A stretch of 64,000 nucleotides of DNA, from NCBI RefSeq assembly GCF_004115925.1, contig NZ_SDDX01000002.1:184726-248725 (forward strand), written 5' to 3'. The notes under the pieces are model-generated. The model was not told the origin of the DNA, searched no databases, and saw nothing but the letters and a program-made list of their open reading frames with translations. Each line of letters starts with the position of its first letter. Position 1 is the stretch's first letter. This DNA comes from Lelliottia nimipressuralis (GTDB lineage: Bacteria; Pseudomonadota; Gammaproteobacteria; Enterobacterales; Enterobacteriaceae). The translations under genes and the position numbers were made by a program. Shown here one piece after another: positions 21,309-33,854 of the stretch.

Positions 21309-23237
21309 TCAAATGGGACGGATACTCTCTTCATCCAGATCGGCGTCGAAGAAACGGCGCAGGGTCTGGATGTTGTTATCCGCAATAATCGACTCGCGCG
21401 CCTGCGCGAGCTTCTCTTCATAAATGGCCTGACGCCACTCCAGCGGCGTGCGCATCGCCGGATTATCATCTTCAATGATAGTCAATTCAACCGGCGCGCC
21501 CTGTAATGTGGAGAGCGCCTCCGCCAGAACCTGCTGCGCGCTGGCAGAATTGAGATGGCGCTGGCCCGGACGCAGATGCAGACAGATATGATTTCCATCC
21601 TGCTCTTTCCAGGCGTTGAGCGCGACCTGCTCGACCAGTTTCGGCAGCTTTAACTGGCTGACCTCAGCGGCCCAGGCGTCACGCTCAAGGGATTCCGCCG
21701 CAAGCTTCGCGGAAAGCTCCGGCGTTTTATCATGCTCCAGCGCTTTCTTCAGCGCTTTTGGCGTGGCGACTTCTACCTTCACCTCTTCGGTGATGGTCGT
21801 CGCTTTCCAGCGGTAAGCCTCTTTCTTCGCCGGGGCTTTTTGTTCGAGCGCCGACGGTGACGGGCGCGACTGGACGCGCTCCGTTACCGATGCCAGTCGT
21901 TCGAGTGCGGCGTTGTTAACCGGCCGCGCTCTTCCTGGCGCTGCCGGTTCACTCTTTTTTGGTTTGGTTGCTCCCTGCGCACGCTGTAGCTGACTGCGCG
22001 CGGCGAGCACCGAACTGGTGGCATCCGGCAGCGGAACGTCCGGCCCAGGCGGTGGCGCTGCGTGCTGCGGCATCGGTGGCGGCGTCATCACCGCCGTCGG
22101 TGCGACGGGGGCGTAGGATTGTCGCGGCACTTCAGGCTCGGGCAGCGGCATTCGCGGATGGAACGCCAGCGCACGCAGCAGCGTCATTTCGACGCCCATG
22201 CGGCGGTCTGGTGCGAAAGGCAGCTCTTTGCGGCCAATCAGTAACGTCTGGTAGTAAAGCTGTACGTCAGCCGGTGGAACCGTGCGCGCAAGCTCACGCA
22301 TTCGCTGTTCAATCGTCGCCATGTCAGCGCCGATCGCCGACGGGGAAAGTTGCAGCATCGCCACGCGATGCAGCAGCGCCAGCATTTCGACCAGCAGAGC
22401 TTCCCACTCCACGCCGCGAGAGGCCGCGACGTTCACCAGAGACATGGCGCGTTCACCGTTGGCTTCGATGATGGCTTCAATCAGCGACAGGGCCTGATCG
22501 TCGTCGAGGGTGCCGAGCATGGTGCTCACCGCCTCGGTCGAGAGCTGGCCATCGCCGCTGGCAATCGCCTGATCGGTCAGACTTAATGCGTCACGCAGAC
22601 TGCCATCCGCCGCGCGGGCCAGCAGTTGCAGCGCACGCGGTTCGTGAGTGATCTTCTCTTCATCGAGAATGTGTTCGAGCTGCGCGCGGATCTGATCGAC
22701 GTCGAGCGCCTTCAGATGGAACTGCAGACAGCGCGACAGGATCGTGACCGGCAGTTTTTGCGGATCGGTCGTCGCCAGCAGGAATTTAACGTGCGATGGC
22801 GGCTCTTCCAGCGTTTTCAGCAGGGCGTTAAAACTGTGGCGCGACAGCATGTGGACTTCATCGATCAGATAGACCTTGAAGCGACCACGCGCCGGCGCGT
22901 ACTGCACGTTATCCAGCAGATCGCGGGTATCTTCGACCTTAGTGCGCGACGCGGCATCGATTTCGATGAGATCGACAAAACGCCCCTGCTCGATCTCCCG
23001 GCAGTTATCACACACACCACAAGGTGTAGCGGTGATCCCGGTTTCGCAGTTGAGGCCTTTTGCCAGCAAACGGGCAATAGAGGTTTTACCGACGCCGCGC
23101 GTGCCGGAGAAAAGATACGCGTGATGGATGCGTCCTAGCGATAAACCGTTCGCCAGGGCGGTCAGCACATGTTCCTGGCCGACGACGTCAGCGAAGGTTT
23201 GGGGTCGCCACTTTCGGGCTAACACCTGATAACTCAT
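21309..23237 (-). CDS. dnaX: DNA polymerase III subunits tau and gamma
   Basis: Clamp-loader ATPase; full-length tau (642 residues) also binds the polymerase core and DnaB. Walker A GTRGVGKT is at 45-52. Zinc-ligand cysteines are at 64, 73, 76 and 79, followed by Walker B (VYLIDEVHML) and an SRC motif (LSRC) at the arginine finger. A Pro-rich hinge around 380-430 precedes tau domains IV-V. The ATG at 23237 is chosen over the GTG/ATG-like upstream codons because homologues begin MSYQVLARKW. A frameshift cassette near codon 428 makes gamma (separate entry). Confidence 0.97.
   Translation of the reverse strand: MSYQVLARKWRPQTFADVVGQEHVLTALANGLSLGRIHHAYLFSGTRGVGKTSIARLLAKGLNCETGITATPCGVCDNCREIEQGRFVDLIEIDAASRTKVEDTRDLLDNVQYAPARGRFKVYLIDEVHMLSRHSFNALLKTLEEPPSHVKFLLATTDPQKLPVTILSRCLQFHLKALDVDQIRAQLEHILDEEKITHEPRALQLLARAADGSLRDALSLTDQAIASGDGQLSTEAVSTMLGTLDDDQALSLIEAIIEANGERAMSLVNVAASRGVEWEALLVEMLALLHRVAMLQLSPSAIGADMATIEQRMRELARTVPPADVQLYYQTLLIGRKELPFAPDRRMGVEMTLLRALAFHPRMPLPEPEVPRQSYAPVAPTAVMTPPPMPQHAAPPPGPDVPLPDATSSVLAARSQLQRAQGATKPKKSEPAAPGRARPVNNAALERLASVTERVQSRPSPSALEQKAPAKKEAYRWKATTITEEVKVEVATPKALKKALEHDKTPELSAKLAAESLERDAWAAEVSQLKLPKLVEQVALNAWKEQDGNHICLHLRPGQRHLNSASAQQVLAEALSTLQGAPVELTIIEDDNPAMRTPLEWRQAIYEEKLAQARESIIADNNIQTLRRFFDADLDEESIRPI
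21936..21976 (-). other. dnaX: dnaX -1 frameshift cassette generating the gamma subunit
   Basis: On the minus strand: an SD-like AGGGAG (21976-21971), 10-nt spacer, slippery A AAA AAG (21960-21954) covering Lys427-Lys428. The -1 frame then gives GAG-TGA, so gamma would be 429 residues ending in Glu. The stem arm AACCGGC right after can pair with GCCGGTT about 20 nt further on. All three elements known from E. coli dnaX are kept at the same spacing. Confidence 0.93.
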
Positions 23238-23289
23238 GGGCAGGCTCTGCAACGCTGGAAGGTGGATATTCAGGGGGGTAATGCTAACA

Positions 23290-23314
23290 CAACCTCACCC
23301 ATTGGGCGAGGTTG
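23290..23314. terminator. Hairpin between apt and dnaX
   Basis: Arms CAACCTCACCC (23290-23300) and GGGCGAGGTTG (23304-23314) with an ATT loop and one mismatch. In the 89-bp gap between apt and dnaX; no strong T-run on either side, so partial termination or 3' end protection of the apt transcript is the most that can be inferred. Confidence 0.4.
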
Positions 23315-23326
23315 CGGGATGAGGGA

Positions 23327-23878
23327 TTAATGACCCGGGAAAGGGACCAGGCTGTAGCTGGTGATACCCTGTTTTTCCAGGCGCTGTTCGCCGCCGAGAT
23401 CGAACAGATTGATGATGAAGGCCGCATCGGTCACTTCGCCACCCAGACGACGGATCAGCTTCACAGTCGCTTCGATCGTGCCGCCAGTGGCCAGCAGATC
23501 GTCCACCACCAGCACTTTGTCACCCGGCTTGATCGCATCCACGTGAATTTCCAGCTGATCGGTGCCGTACTCCAGCTCATAGCTCTCGGCAATGGTTTCA
23601 CGCGGCAGTTTGCGCGGTTTACGAACCGGCACAAAACCCACGCCCATCGCCAGCGCAACCGGTGCGCCGAACAGGAAGCCACGCGCTTCCGTCCCTACTA
23701 CTTTGGTGATCCCGGCGTTTTTATAACGCTCAACCAGCAGTTCAATGCTGAGTGCGTACGCTTTCGGGTCTTCCAGCAAGCTGGTGACATCACGGAAAAG
23801 AATGCCAGGTTTTGGATAGTCCTGGATGCTTTTGATGCTGTTTTTCAGAAATTCAAGCTGCTGCGCAGTCGCGGTCAT
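23327..23878 (-). CDS. apt: Adenine phosphoribosyltransferase
   Basis: Purine salvage enzyme converting adenine and PRPP to AMP. 183 residues. The PRPP-binding signature [13 protein letters not shown] is at 122-134, and the adenine-side block GIEARGF-type appears as [10 protein letters not shown] at 62-71. Lies upstream of dnaX on the same strand, as in E. coli. Confidence 0.97.
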   Translation of the reverse strand: MTATAQQLEFLKNSIKSIQDYPKPGILFRDVTSLLEDPKAYALSIELLVERYKNAGITKVVGTEARGFLFGAPVALAMGVGFVPVRKPRKLPRETIAESYELEYGTDQLEIHVDAIKPGDKVLVVDDLLATGGTIEATVKLIRRLGGEVTDAAFIINLFDLGGEQRLEKQGITSYSLVPFPGH

Positions 23879-24032
23879 AAATGTATGCCTGGTTAAAAAC
23901 GGTGTTACTCACGGCGCGCATAACATGATGGTCAAAGTAACAAGTGATTAACTTTTGACCAGGCGCACCTGTGCTCGAAAACGGTCGAATTTACTGGCTG
24001 CGCGGGATAATTGCAACAGCCATCATTGCACT

Positions 24033-24410
24033 TCAGTGCTTTTGTTGCTTTTCATCAACGACGGGGATTCGCCACATAAAGAAAAGCAGACAGGAGAGGA
24101 TCACCAGCAGCAGGATTCGCACCCACATCATCTTCACCAGCCATAATGAAATGGCGAAGGTCACGAGGATCACCGCAATTGCGCGAGGCTTTGCGCCAGG
24201 CGGCATTGCCCGGTATTGTTGCCAGTGGCGCAGATAGCCGCCAAACCACGAGCGATAGAGCAGCCACTGGTGAAAGCGCGGCGACGAGCGGGCAAAACAC
24301 CAGGCCGCCAGCAGAATAAAGGGCGTCGTGGGCAGCAGCGGCAAAACCACGCCAAGCGTACCCAGCACTACCGCAAGCCAGCCAATGATGATTAAAATAG
24401 TACGCTTCAT
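24033..24410 (-). CDS. ybaN: DUF454 inner-membrane protein YbaN
   Basis: 125-residue membrane protein of the DUF454 family. Hydrophobic segments cover residues 3-25 (with GWLAVVLGTLGVVLPLLPTTPF, the family hallmark), 25-45 and about 78-115. Homology with E. coli YbaN sets the ATG at 24410; six upstream in-frame codons are dropped. Divergent from priC with a 50-bp gap. Function unknown. Confidence 0.92.
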   Translation of the reverse strand: MKRTILIIIGWLAVVLGTLGVVLPLLPTTPFILLAAWCFARSSPRFHQWLLYRSWFGGYLRHWQQYRAMPPGAKPRAIAVILVTFAISLWLVKMMWVRILLLVILSCLLFFMWRIPVVDEKQQKH

Positions 24411-24460
24411 AATGCGAATCGTTATCAAACTGAACGGCTACTTTACCACTGGAGAGCGTA

Positions 24461-24988
24461 TTGAAAACAGCCTTGCTTTTAGAGACGCTGCAAAATCAGC
24501 TGATTGCCCTGCGCGCGCAGGCATCACCGCTGCTGCAGCATGCGACGCTGAAACCACGCTTTGACCGGCAGCTGTTTCGTACACGCAGTACGTTGATAAA
24601 AGATTATCTCGATGAAGCCCAACATAATCTTGATGAGCTGCGTCACGCCGTGGAGAGTCAGCAACGCGAGCAGGTGGCGTGGCTGGCTGACCATCTGGTG
24701 GAACAGATAACTGCCCTGCACCGGGAGATGACCGCGTGGCCGCTTCGCGCGTGGGACACGCCCACGCCTGGCGCGGCAAAATGGCAGCGCAAGCGGCTGG
24801 AGCATCAGGATTTTGAACGTCGTCTCTATGCGATGAAAAACGAACGCGAACAGCAGCTGAAAGGGAGCGAAACCCTGGAAGAGCAGCAGCGTTTGATGCG
24901 GGAAATTTCCGCCCTGGAAGGACGACTCACCCGCTGCCGTCAGGCGCTGGACGAGATAGAGCGCGTAATTGCGCGTATGACCCGCTAA
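24461..24988 (+). CDS. priC: Primosomal replication protein N'' (PriC)
   Basis: Replication restart factor that recognises stalled forks and helps load DnaB. 175 residues, highly charged and helical; conserved core AKWQRKRLEHQDFERRL. Translation starts at TTG (24461) preceded by GGAGAG (24451-24456). Residues MKTALLLE match the E. coli N-terminus exactly, so the rare start is credible. rsmS follows 12 bp downstream. Confidence 0.94.
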   Translation: MKTALLLETLQNQLIALRAQASPLLQHATLKPRFDRQLFRTRSTLIKDYLDEAQHNLDELRHAVESQQREQVAWLADHLVEQITALHREMTAWPLRAWDTPTPGAAKWQRKRLEHQDFERRLYAMKNEREQQLKGSETLEEQQRLMREISALEGRLTRCRQALDEIERVIARMTR

Positions 24989-25000
24989 ATGGAGCTGAAC

Positions 25001-25171
25001 ATGTCGCTTGAAAACGCCCCCGACGAAGTCAAACTAGCCGTCGATCTGATTATGCTGCTGGAAAATCATGATCTGCCGGCAGAGACGGTGCTGAAAGCGC
25101 TGGAGATTGTGCGGCGCGATTTCGAAGGGAAAGTGAGGGACGACCGCCCTCACCCTGACCCTCTTCCTTGA
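25001..25171 (+). CDS. rsmS: RsmS/YbaM small protein with an atypical C-terminus
   Basis: Small cytosolic protein (56 residues; E. coli about 53). It is reported as a pleiotropic regulator in Pectobacterium and is ppGpp-binding in E. coli. The core [21 protein letters not shown] is conserved. The last dozen residues ([11 protein letters not shown]) do not resemble the E. coli tail. They are encoded by a CCCTCACCCTGACCCT repeat that elsewhere in this window lies between genes. Four extra codons lie upstream; the ATG at 25001 agrees with homologues. Follows priC closely, likely one transcript. Confidence 0.85.
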   Translation: MSLENAPDEVKLAVDLIMLLENHDLPAETVLKALEIVRRDFEGKVRDDRPHPDPLP

Positions 25172-25180
25172 AAAAGAAGG
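25146..25180. repeat. CCCTCACCCTGA-type repeat entering rsmS
   Basis: GCCCTCACCCTGACCCT followed by CTTCCTTGAAAAAGAAG, a small inverted repeat. The first part duplicates the core of the adk/htpG element at 18272. It spans the rsmS stop codon and ends about 8 bp before the mscK stop on the other strand. Confidence 0.55.
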
Positions 25181-25187
25181 CGTTCGA

Positions 25188-28100
25188 TCAGGCTGGTGTT
25201 GGATCGTCGCCTTTGATCTCGCGCTTCACTTCCGTATGCTCGTCGCCCTTCTCGTTGCGCAGATGCACTTCAAGCTGGTTGAAGGCGATATTAATGTCGT
25301 TTTCACGGCACAGACGATCGATGGTGCGGTTCAGTTCGTCCACCGCATAGCTGCGATCGCGCAGCTCTCGCACGTATAAACGCAGCTCGTGATCCAGGGT
25401 GCTCGCCCCGAAGGTGGTAAAGAAGACGGACGGCGCGGGATCGTGCATCACTTTCGGATGTTCCGTTGCGGCCCGCAGCAGCACCTCTTTCACTTTATCC
25501 AGATCCGATCCGTACGCCACGCCGAGGCGGATCACCACGCGGGTGATGGTGTCGGAGAGCGACCAGTTGATCAGACGTTCCGTGACGAAGGCTTTGTTCG
25601 GGATGATCACCTCTTTGCGATCAAAGTCGGTAATTGTCGTCGCGCGGATGCGGATCTTGCTGACCGTCCCGGAGAACGTGCCAATGGTGACCGTATCGCC
25701 GATACGCACCGGGCGTTCGAACAGAATGATCAGACCGGAGACGAAGTTACCGAAGATCTCCTGCAAACCAAAGCCCAGACCCACCGACAGAGCGGCGGCC
25801 AGCCACTGCAGTTTATCCCATGAGACGCCCAGCGAGCCGAAGACGGTCATCGCCCCGACCACCAGAATCACATAGTTGAGAATAGTGGTGATGGCGTAAG
25901 ACGAACCCTGGCGCATGTTCAGGCGCGACAGCACCAGTACTTCCAGCAGCCCCGGTAAGTTGCGGATTAACGCCCAGGCCACCACCGATGAGACCAGCGC
26001 GAACAGCAGGCTGCCCATGGTCACGCTTTTCATCACCGCCGCACCGGCTTCGGTGCCGTTGTATTGCCAAAGCGTAATGCTGTCGAGATAGGCAAACACG
26101 GTGATTAAATCAGACCAGATCGCCCAGAATATGACGCCAAACAGCGCCACCATCACCAGCATGGTGATGCGTAGCGTCTGCTGGTTGACCTGCTCCAGCG
26201 CGATAGTCGGCTCTTCCAGCGGCTCCGCCCCTTCTGCGCCCTCCTTCACCATATTCTGACGACGCGCCAGCGCGCGACGATAGGCAATACGGCGCGCCGC
26301 GACGCTCAGCCCGCGCAGCACCGTCTGATAGAGCAGGTTCCAGAGGATCACCAGGTAGACGGTTTCAATCCAGCGGCCCGACAGGCGCAGTGTGGTGTAG
26401 AAATAGCCCGTTGCGGTGAGCACCATCAGCGCCAGCGGAATAATCGCCAGCACCGTGACGGTGATTAGGCGAATATTATGCGACTCTTTATCGCGCCAGC
26501 TGTCGCGGCACATCGGCCACATCAGCACGGCGATCAGCAGCAGGTTGAGGAAAATCGCCAGCTGACCCAGCACGTCATCCATCAGATGCAGCGGGGAAAG
26601 TTCAGCCACGACGGACCAGAAGTGCAGCGGCAGCAGCGCCAGACTCACGCGCACAATCTGGCGGCGCCAGTGGCTGGTGAGCTGCTCCGGCATTGAGAAG
26701 TGACGCACCGCCACCCCGTCTTTTTCCAGCACTTTCCAGCACAGGCCAAACACCAGCCAGAACAGCGCCAGTTTTTTACTGAACGCCCACAGCAGATCGC
26801 TGATGTTGAGCTGCATCGTCAGCAGAATCAGCCCCGCCGCCAGAATAAACAGGCACACCGGCAGGGCGCGGATCAGATCGATAAGAATCGCTTTTGGCGT
26901 ATGGAGCTGGCTGTCGTTGCGCAGTTGCCCGACTTCATGGGCGAGCTTCGCCTGGTATTTTTTGAGCCAGCCCAGACGCCAGCGGATCAGCCCTGCAATC
27001 AGCAGCAGCGGCAGCCCGGCCAGGAAGGCAATCATCACCGCAGGCCAGGCTTTCTCCCAGTTCACGGTAATTTTCATGCTCTTGATCTGGGATTTCAGCG
27101 CCTCCGGGAAGGACTTCAGCCAGTCCCAGTCCATCGGTTTGTTGCTGTTAACCCAGAAGATTTGCTGGGTGAGGATCTCTTTCAGGCTTTTCGACACGCT
27201 CACCAGCTGCTGCTGATTGATTTGCAGGTTAATCGCCATCATCAGCTGGTTGCCCAACTGTTTGTTGAGCTGGTCGAGTAGCTCGCGGCGCATATCCACC
27301 ACCTGCAACAGCGCGTCGTGCACTTCGTCGTTCACTTCGCTGGTGTGACCCTCTTCCACTTTGGCGACAAACGCATCGCTCTGGAAAAGCGCATCGCGCT
27401 GCTGGTTGATTTCAAACTGCTCCAGACGCAAATCCGCGATGCGGTTGGTCATGTCTTCCAGCTCATCGGCGGAGGGCAGCGTCTGTTGTTGCTGATACAG
27501 AATGCGCGATAACAGCAGGCTGCCCTTGAGCACCGCAATCTGTTCTTTAATATTGCGTTCGGCCTGCAGGGCGCGATCCAGCCAGTTCTTCACTTTGATA
27601 TTTTGCTGAACCAGCGAGTTACCGCTTTCGGTAGCCTGAATCAGGCGCTGGCTGAGCTGATGGTTCACATCCAGCTCCTGCTTCACCAGCGGGTTGTTCT
27701 GGATGCGGGTAGTTTCATCCGGAGAGACGGCTTCCTGCGCGGTTTTTTCGGTTAGCGTCAGGCGCTTACTGTTGACCGCTTCCTGCAGGAGCTGGAGCTG
27801 ATGTTCCAGACGATTAATATTGGCGGTGACATAATCCCGTTGCTTTTGCAGCGTATCCTGCAAAATGGTGTTGCCTTCAAGGCTTTTGCGCTGCTGGTCG
27901 ATCTGCGCATTGAGCAGCGTCTGCTGGGCCAGCAGCAACGTTTGCTGAGTCGGGCGTAGCGCCCCCTCGCCGAGCGTGGTGCCATTCAGGCGGTTGCGGA
28001 TCTGCTGGAGCTGCTGAGAGGCCGAGTACATGGCATTCTGCACGCGCTCCGGCTGGGTTTGCAGCGAGACCAGTTGGCTGTTGTAAGTGGCGAGATCGCT

Positions 28101-28535
28101 CTGCCCGGTCTGCAGGTCATCGAGCACCTGAGTCATGCGGGATTCAAGCTGGCGCAACGAGAGCGTGGCCAGGGTTTTGCGGGTTTCGTCGTCGTTATCG
28201 ACGTCGCTCAGGGCATTCAGCGCGGCGGTCGCCTGCCGCATTTTTTCCGGCGCTTCAGCCACTTTCTGACGCAGCTGGGCGGTTTCGGTTTTAACACGCT
28301 CTATTTTATCAAGGGTTTCGAGCGTCTCGGTCAAATCGGCCTGAATCAGTTTTTCCTGCGGGGTCAGCTCTTTTTGTTTGTTCAGCGTATCCAGCTGAGA
28401 CTGAACATCCGCACGCGTCGGGCCGTCGCTGTTATTCTCAGCGCGAGCGTAAACGGCAGAGGCCGTAGTGAAGAAAAAAAGCACGGCGAAGATCAAGACA
28501 AAAACAGGGTTTTGCAAGCGAGTGTAGTGCAGCAT
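25188..28535 (-). CDS. mscK: Potassium-dependent mechanosensitive channel MscK (KefA)
   Basis: Large inner-membrane channel opened by membrane tension and external K+, 1115 residues. A signal-like N-terminus ends near ASAVYARA. A long periplasmic coiled-coil region (about 35-470) follows, then multiple transmembrane segments. The MscS-like pore with QWLAAALSVGLGFGLQEIFGNFVSG and the cytoplasmic beta domain complete it. The frame is open a further 55 codons upstream, but similarity to E. coli begins near MLHYTR at 28535. The ribosome binding site there is weak, so the start is the least certain part. Convergent with rsmS. Confidence 0.93.
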   Translation of the reverse strand: MLHYTRLQNPVFVLIFAVLFFFTTASAVYARAENNSDGPTRADVQSQLDTLNKQKELTPQEKLIQADLTETLETLDKIERVKTETAQLRQKVAEAPEKMRQATAALNALSDVDNDDETRKTLATLSLRQLESRMTQVLDDLQTGQSDLATYNSQLVSLQTQPERVQNAMYSASQQLQQIRNRLNGTTLGEGALRPTQQTLLLAQQTLLNAQIDQQRKSLEGNTILQDTLQKQRDYVTANINRLEHQLQLLQEAVNSKRLTLTEKTAQEAVSPDETTRIQNNPLVKQELDVNHQLSQRLIQATESGNSLVQQNIKVKNWLDRALQAERNIKEQIAVLKGSLLLSRILYQQQQTLPSADELEDMTNRIADLRLEQFEINQQRDALFQSDAFVAKVEEGHTSEVNDEVHDALLQVVDMRRELLDQLNKQLGNQLMMAINLQINQQQLVSVSKSLKEILTQQIFWVNSNKPMDWDWLKSFPEALKSQIKSMKITVNWEKAWPAVMIAFLAGLPLLLIAGLIRWRLGWLKKYQAKLAHEVGQLRNDSQLHTPKAILIDLIRALPVCLFILAAGLILLTMQLNISDLLWAFSKKLALFWLVFGLCWKVLEKDGVAVRHFSMPEQLTSHWRRQIVRVSLALLPLHFWSVVAELSPLHLMDDVLGQLAIFLNLLLIAVLMWPMCRDSWRDKESHNIRLITVTVLAIIPLALMVLTATGYFYTTLRLSGRWIETVYLVILWNLLYQTVLRGLSVAARRIAYRRALARRQNMVKEGAEGAEPLEEPTIALEQVNQQTLRITMLVMVALFGVIFWAIWSDLITVFAYLDSITLWQYNGTEAGAAVMKSVTMGSLLFALVSSVVAWALIRNLPGLLEVLVLSRLNMRQGSSYAITTILNYVILVVGAMTVFGSLGVSWDKLQWLAAALSVGLGFGLQEIFGNFVSGLIILFERPVRIGDTVTIGTFSGTVSKIRIRATTITDFDRKEVIIPNKAFVTERLINWSLSDTITRVVIRLGVAYGSDLDKVKEVLLRAATEHPKVMHDPAPSVFFTTFGASTLDHELRLYVRELRDRSYAVDELNRTIDRLCRENDINIAFNQLEVHLRNEKGDEHTEVKREIKGDDPTPA

Positions 28536-28648
28536 AGTGATGAATTTGATGTCAGAAATGACCGGGAATAGTCTGGTGCGAAGGATATCACGGCAGGTGA
28601 AAGCAGAATAGCGCGAAGGCAATCCTCCAGGAGAATTCCTGGTACCGA

Positions 28649-29302
28649 TCAGGCTGGCAGCGCGCCCGGCTCCATCCGCAGCGTCGGGCAGAACTGGCAC
28701 ATCTCCAGCAAAATGGCGACGTAGCTGCGTGCTTCTTTTTTCAGGTCAAAGGACTGCGGGGCAAACAGCCAGTTTTCCATCAGCCCGGAGATATAGCTGC
28801 GCATCAGGATGGCGGTGCGGCGGGTGAGTAAATTTTCCGGCAGCATATTCGCCTGAATGCATTGATTCAGAGTATATTCGATGCGATCGTAGCTCTCCAG
28901 ACACAGGCTTCTCTGCGCCTGTTGCACTACGGCCATTTCACCGACAAACTCACATTTATGGAAGATGATTTCCATCATCAGGCGGCGTCTTTCTTCAATG
29001 ACCGTCGCCTCAAGGACATGGACCAGAATTTCTCTCAGAACTGAGAGTGGATCGTCAGGGAATTTTGCCCGATACTCAGTCTCAAGATCGGTAATACTGG
29101 ATTCTGATAACTCCCAAATTTCACTGAATAAATCTGACTTATTTTTGAAATGCCAGTAAATCGCTCCCCGTGTGACGCCAGCGGCCTGAGCAATCTGCGC
29201 CAGAGAGGTTGAAGAAACCCCCTGCTGCGAAAACAGACGTAATGCCACATCCAGGATGTGTTGACGTGTCTCAAGCGCTTGTTGTTTGGTTTTTCGTGCC
29301 AT
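28649..29302 (-). CDS. acrR: TetR-family repressor AcrR
   Basis: Represses acrAB and itself; released by drugs binding the C-terminal domain. 217 residues: the TetR HTH at about 10-56 ([40 protein letters not shown]), then the ligand-binding helices. Divergent from acrA over a 142-bp region containing its 24-bp operator. No frameshift or stop, so the repressor is expected to be functional. Confidence 0.97.
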   Translation of the reverse strand: MARKTKQQALETRQHILDVALRLFSQQGVSSTSLAQIAQAAGVTRGAIYWHFKNKSDLFSEIWELSESSITDLETEYRAKFPDDPLSVLREILVHVLEATVIEERRRLMMEIIFHKCEFVGEMAVVQQAQRSLCLESYDRIEYTLNQCIQANMLPENLLTRRTAILMRSYISGLMENWLFAPQSFDLKKEARSYVAILLEMCQFCPTLRMEPGALPA

Positions 29303-29330
29303 ACGTCAATGAATTTACAGGAGTCAGATT

Positions 29331-29354
29331 TACATACATTTATGAATGTATGTA
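29331..29354. promoter_or_regulatory. AcrR operator
   Basis: 24-bp palindrome with arms TACATACATT (29331-29340) and AATGTATGTA (29345-29354) around TATG. It differs from the E. coli AcrR operator, as recalled, by one central base. It lies between the acrR and acrA starts and can control both. Confidence 0.95.
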
Positions 29355-29444
29355 CCATAGCACGACGATAATATAAACGCAGCAATGGGTTTGCGGACTT
29401 TTGATCCATTGATCAATTTGAAATCGGACACTCGAGGTTTACAT

Positions 29445-30638
29445 ATGAACAAAAACAGAGGGTTAACGCCTCTGGCGATCGTTCTGATGCTCTCAGGCGG
29501 CTTAGCGCTTACAGGATGTGATGAGAAACAGGCTCAACAAGGAGCACAGCAGATGCCAGAAGTCGGTGTCGTTACGCTGAAAACTGAACCTCTTCAAATC
29601 ACCACAGAATTACCAGGCCGTACAAGCGCTTACCGCGTTGCGGAAGTTCGTCCTCAGGTTAGCGGCATTATCCTGAAACGTAACTTCACCGAGGGTAGTG
29701 ATATCAAAGCGGGTGTTTCTCTGTATCAGATTGATCCGGCAACCTATCAGGCCTCGTACGACAGTGCGAAAGGTGACCTGGCGAAAGCCGAAGCGGCAGC
29801 CAAAATTTCTCAGGTGACCCTGAACCGTTATAAAAAGCTGCTCGGCACGCAGTACATCAGCCAACAGGATTACGACACGGCGCTGGCCGATTCTCAACAG
29901 GCTAACGCTGCGGTACTCGCTGCAAAAGCCGCTGTTGAAACGGCACGCATTAACCTGGCGTACACCAAAGTGACCTCCCCTATCAGCGGTCGCATTGGTA
30001 AATCAGCTGTCACCGAAGGTGCGCTGGTGCAGAACGGTCAGGCCACCGCGTTGGCTACCGTGCAGCAGCTTGATCCGATCTATGTTGATGTTACGCAGGC
30101 CAGCAACGATTTCCTGCGTCTGAAACAAGAGCTGGCAAGCGGTGCGCTGAAGCAAGAAAACGGCAAAGCAAAAGTGGAGCTGGTGACCAGCGATGGCATC
30201 AAATTCCCACAGGCTGGCGCGCTGGAATTCTCTGACGTGACCGTCGATCAAACCACTGGTTCTATCACCTTACGCGCAATCTTCCCGAACCCTGACCATA
30301 CGCTGTTGCCAGGTATGTTCGTGCGTGCCCGTCTTGAAGAAGGCACCAACCCAACCGCACTTCTGGTGCCACAGCAGGGCGTAACACGTACGCCACGCGG
30401 TGATGCCAGCGCGCTGGTTGTAGGTGCGGATGACAAAGTCGAAACGCGTCAAATCACTGCAACGCAGGCGATTGGCGACAAATGGCTGGTGACGGACGGT
30501 TTGAAAGATGGCGATCGCGTGATTGTCACTGGTTTGCAAAAAGTACGTCCTGGCGCGCAGGTGAAAGCGCAGGAAGTCAAATCTGACGATAAACAACAAG
30601 CCGCAGCCGGTGGCCAGTCAGAACAAACCAAGTCTTAA
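29445..30638 (+). CDS. acrA: Multidrug efflux periplasmic adaptor AcrA
   Basis: Lipid-anchored membrane fusion protein linking AcrB to TolC, 397 residues as in E. coli. Signal peptide with lipobox LTGC, lipidated Cys25. Split lipoyl domain halves flank an alpha-helical hairpin (about 95-175), followed by beta-barrel and membrane-proximal domains. The open frame extends 20 codons upstream, but the ATG at 29445 is the homologous start. acrB begins 22 bp after the stop. Confidence 0.97.
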   Translation: MNKNRGLTPLAIVLMLSGGLALTGCDEKQAQQGAQQMPEVGVVTLKTEPLQITTELPGRTSAYRVAEVRPQVSGIILKRNFTEGSDIKAGVSLYQIDPATYQASYDSAKGDLAKAEAAAKISQVTLNRYKKLLGTQYISQQDYDTALADSQQANAAVLAAKAAVETARINLAYTKVTSPISGRIGKSAVTEGALVQNGQATALATVQQLDPIYVDVTQASNDFLRLKQELASGALKQENGKAKVELVTSDGIKFPQAGALEFSDVTVDQTTGSITLRAIFPNPDHTLLPGMFVRARLEEGTNPTALLVPQQGVTRTPRGDASALVVGADDKVETRQITATQAIGDKWLVTDGLKDGDRVIVTGLQKVRPGAQVKAQEVKSDDKQQAAAGGQSEQTKS

Positions 30639-30657
30639 CTTAAACAGGAGCCGTTAA

Positions 30658-33807
<3,150 letters not shown>

Positions 33808-33823
33808 TACCGGTTTCACATGC

Positions 33824-33854
33824 TAAAAAGGCCGCAAATTGCGGCCTTTTTCTT
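33824..33854 (+). terminator. Intrinsic terminator of acrAB
   Basis: Stem AAAAAGGCCGCAA / TTGCGGCCTTTTT around 33825-33850 with a very tight loop and a T-rich tail. Confidence 0.9.

Noticed and set aside
28535..28700. 55-codon N-terminal extension of mscK
   Set aside because: Not similar to E. coli MscK and it runs into the acrR 3' end; the signal-like N-terminus begins at 28535.
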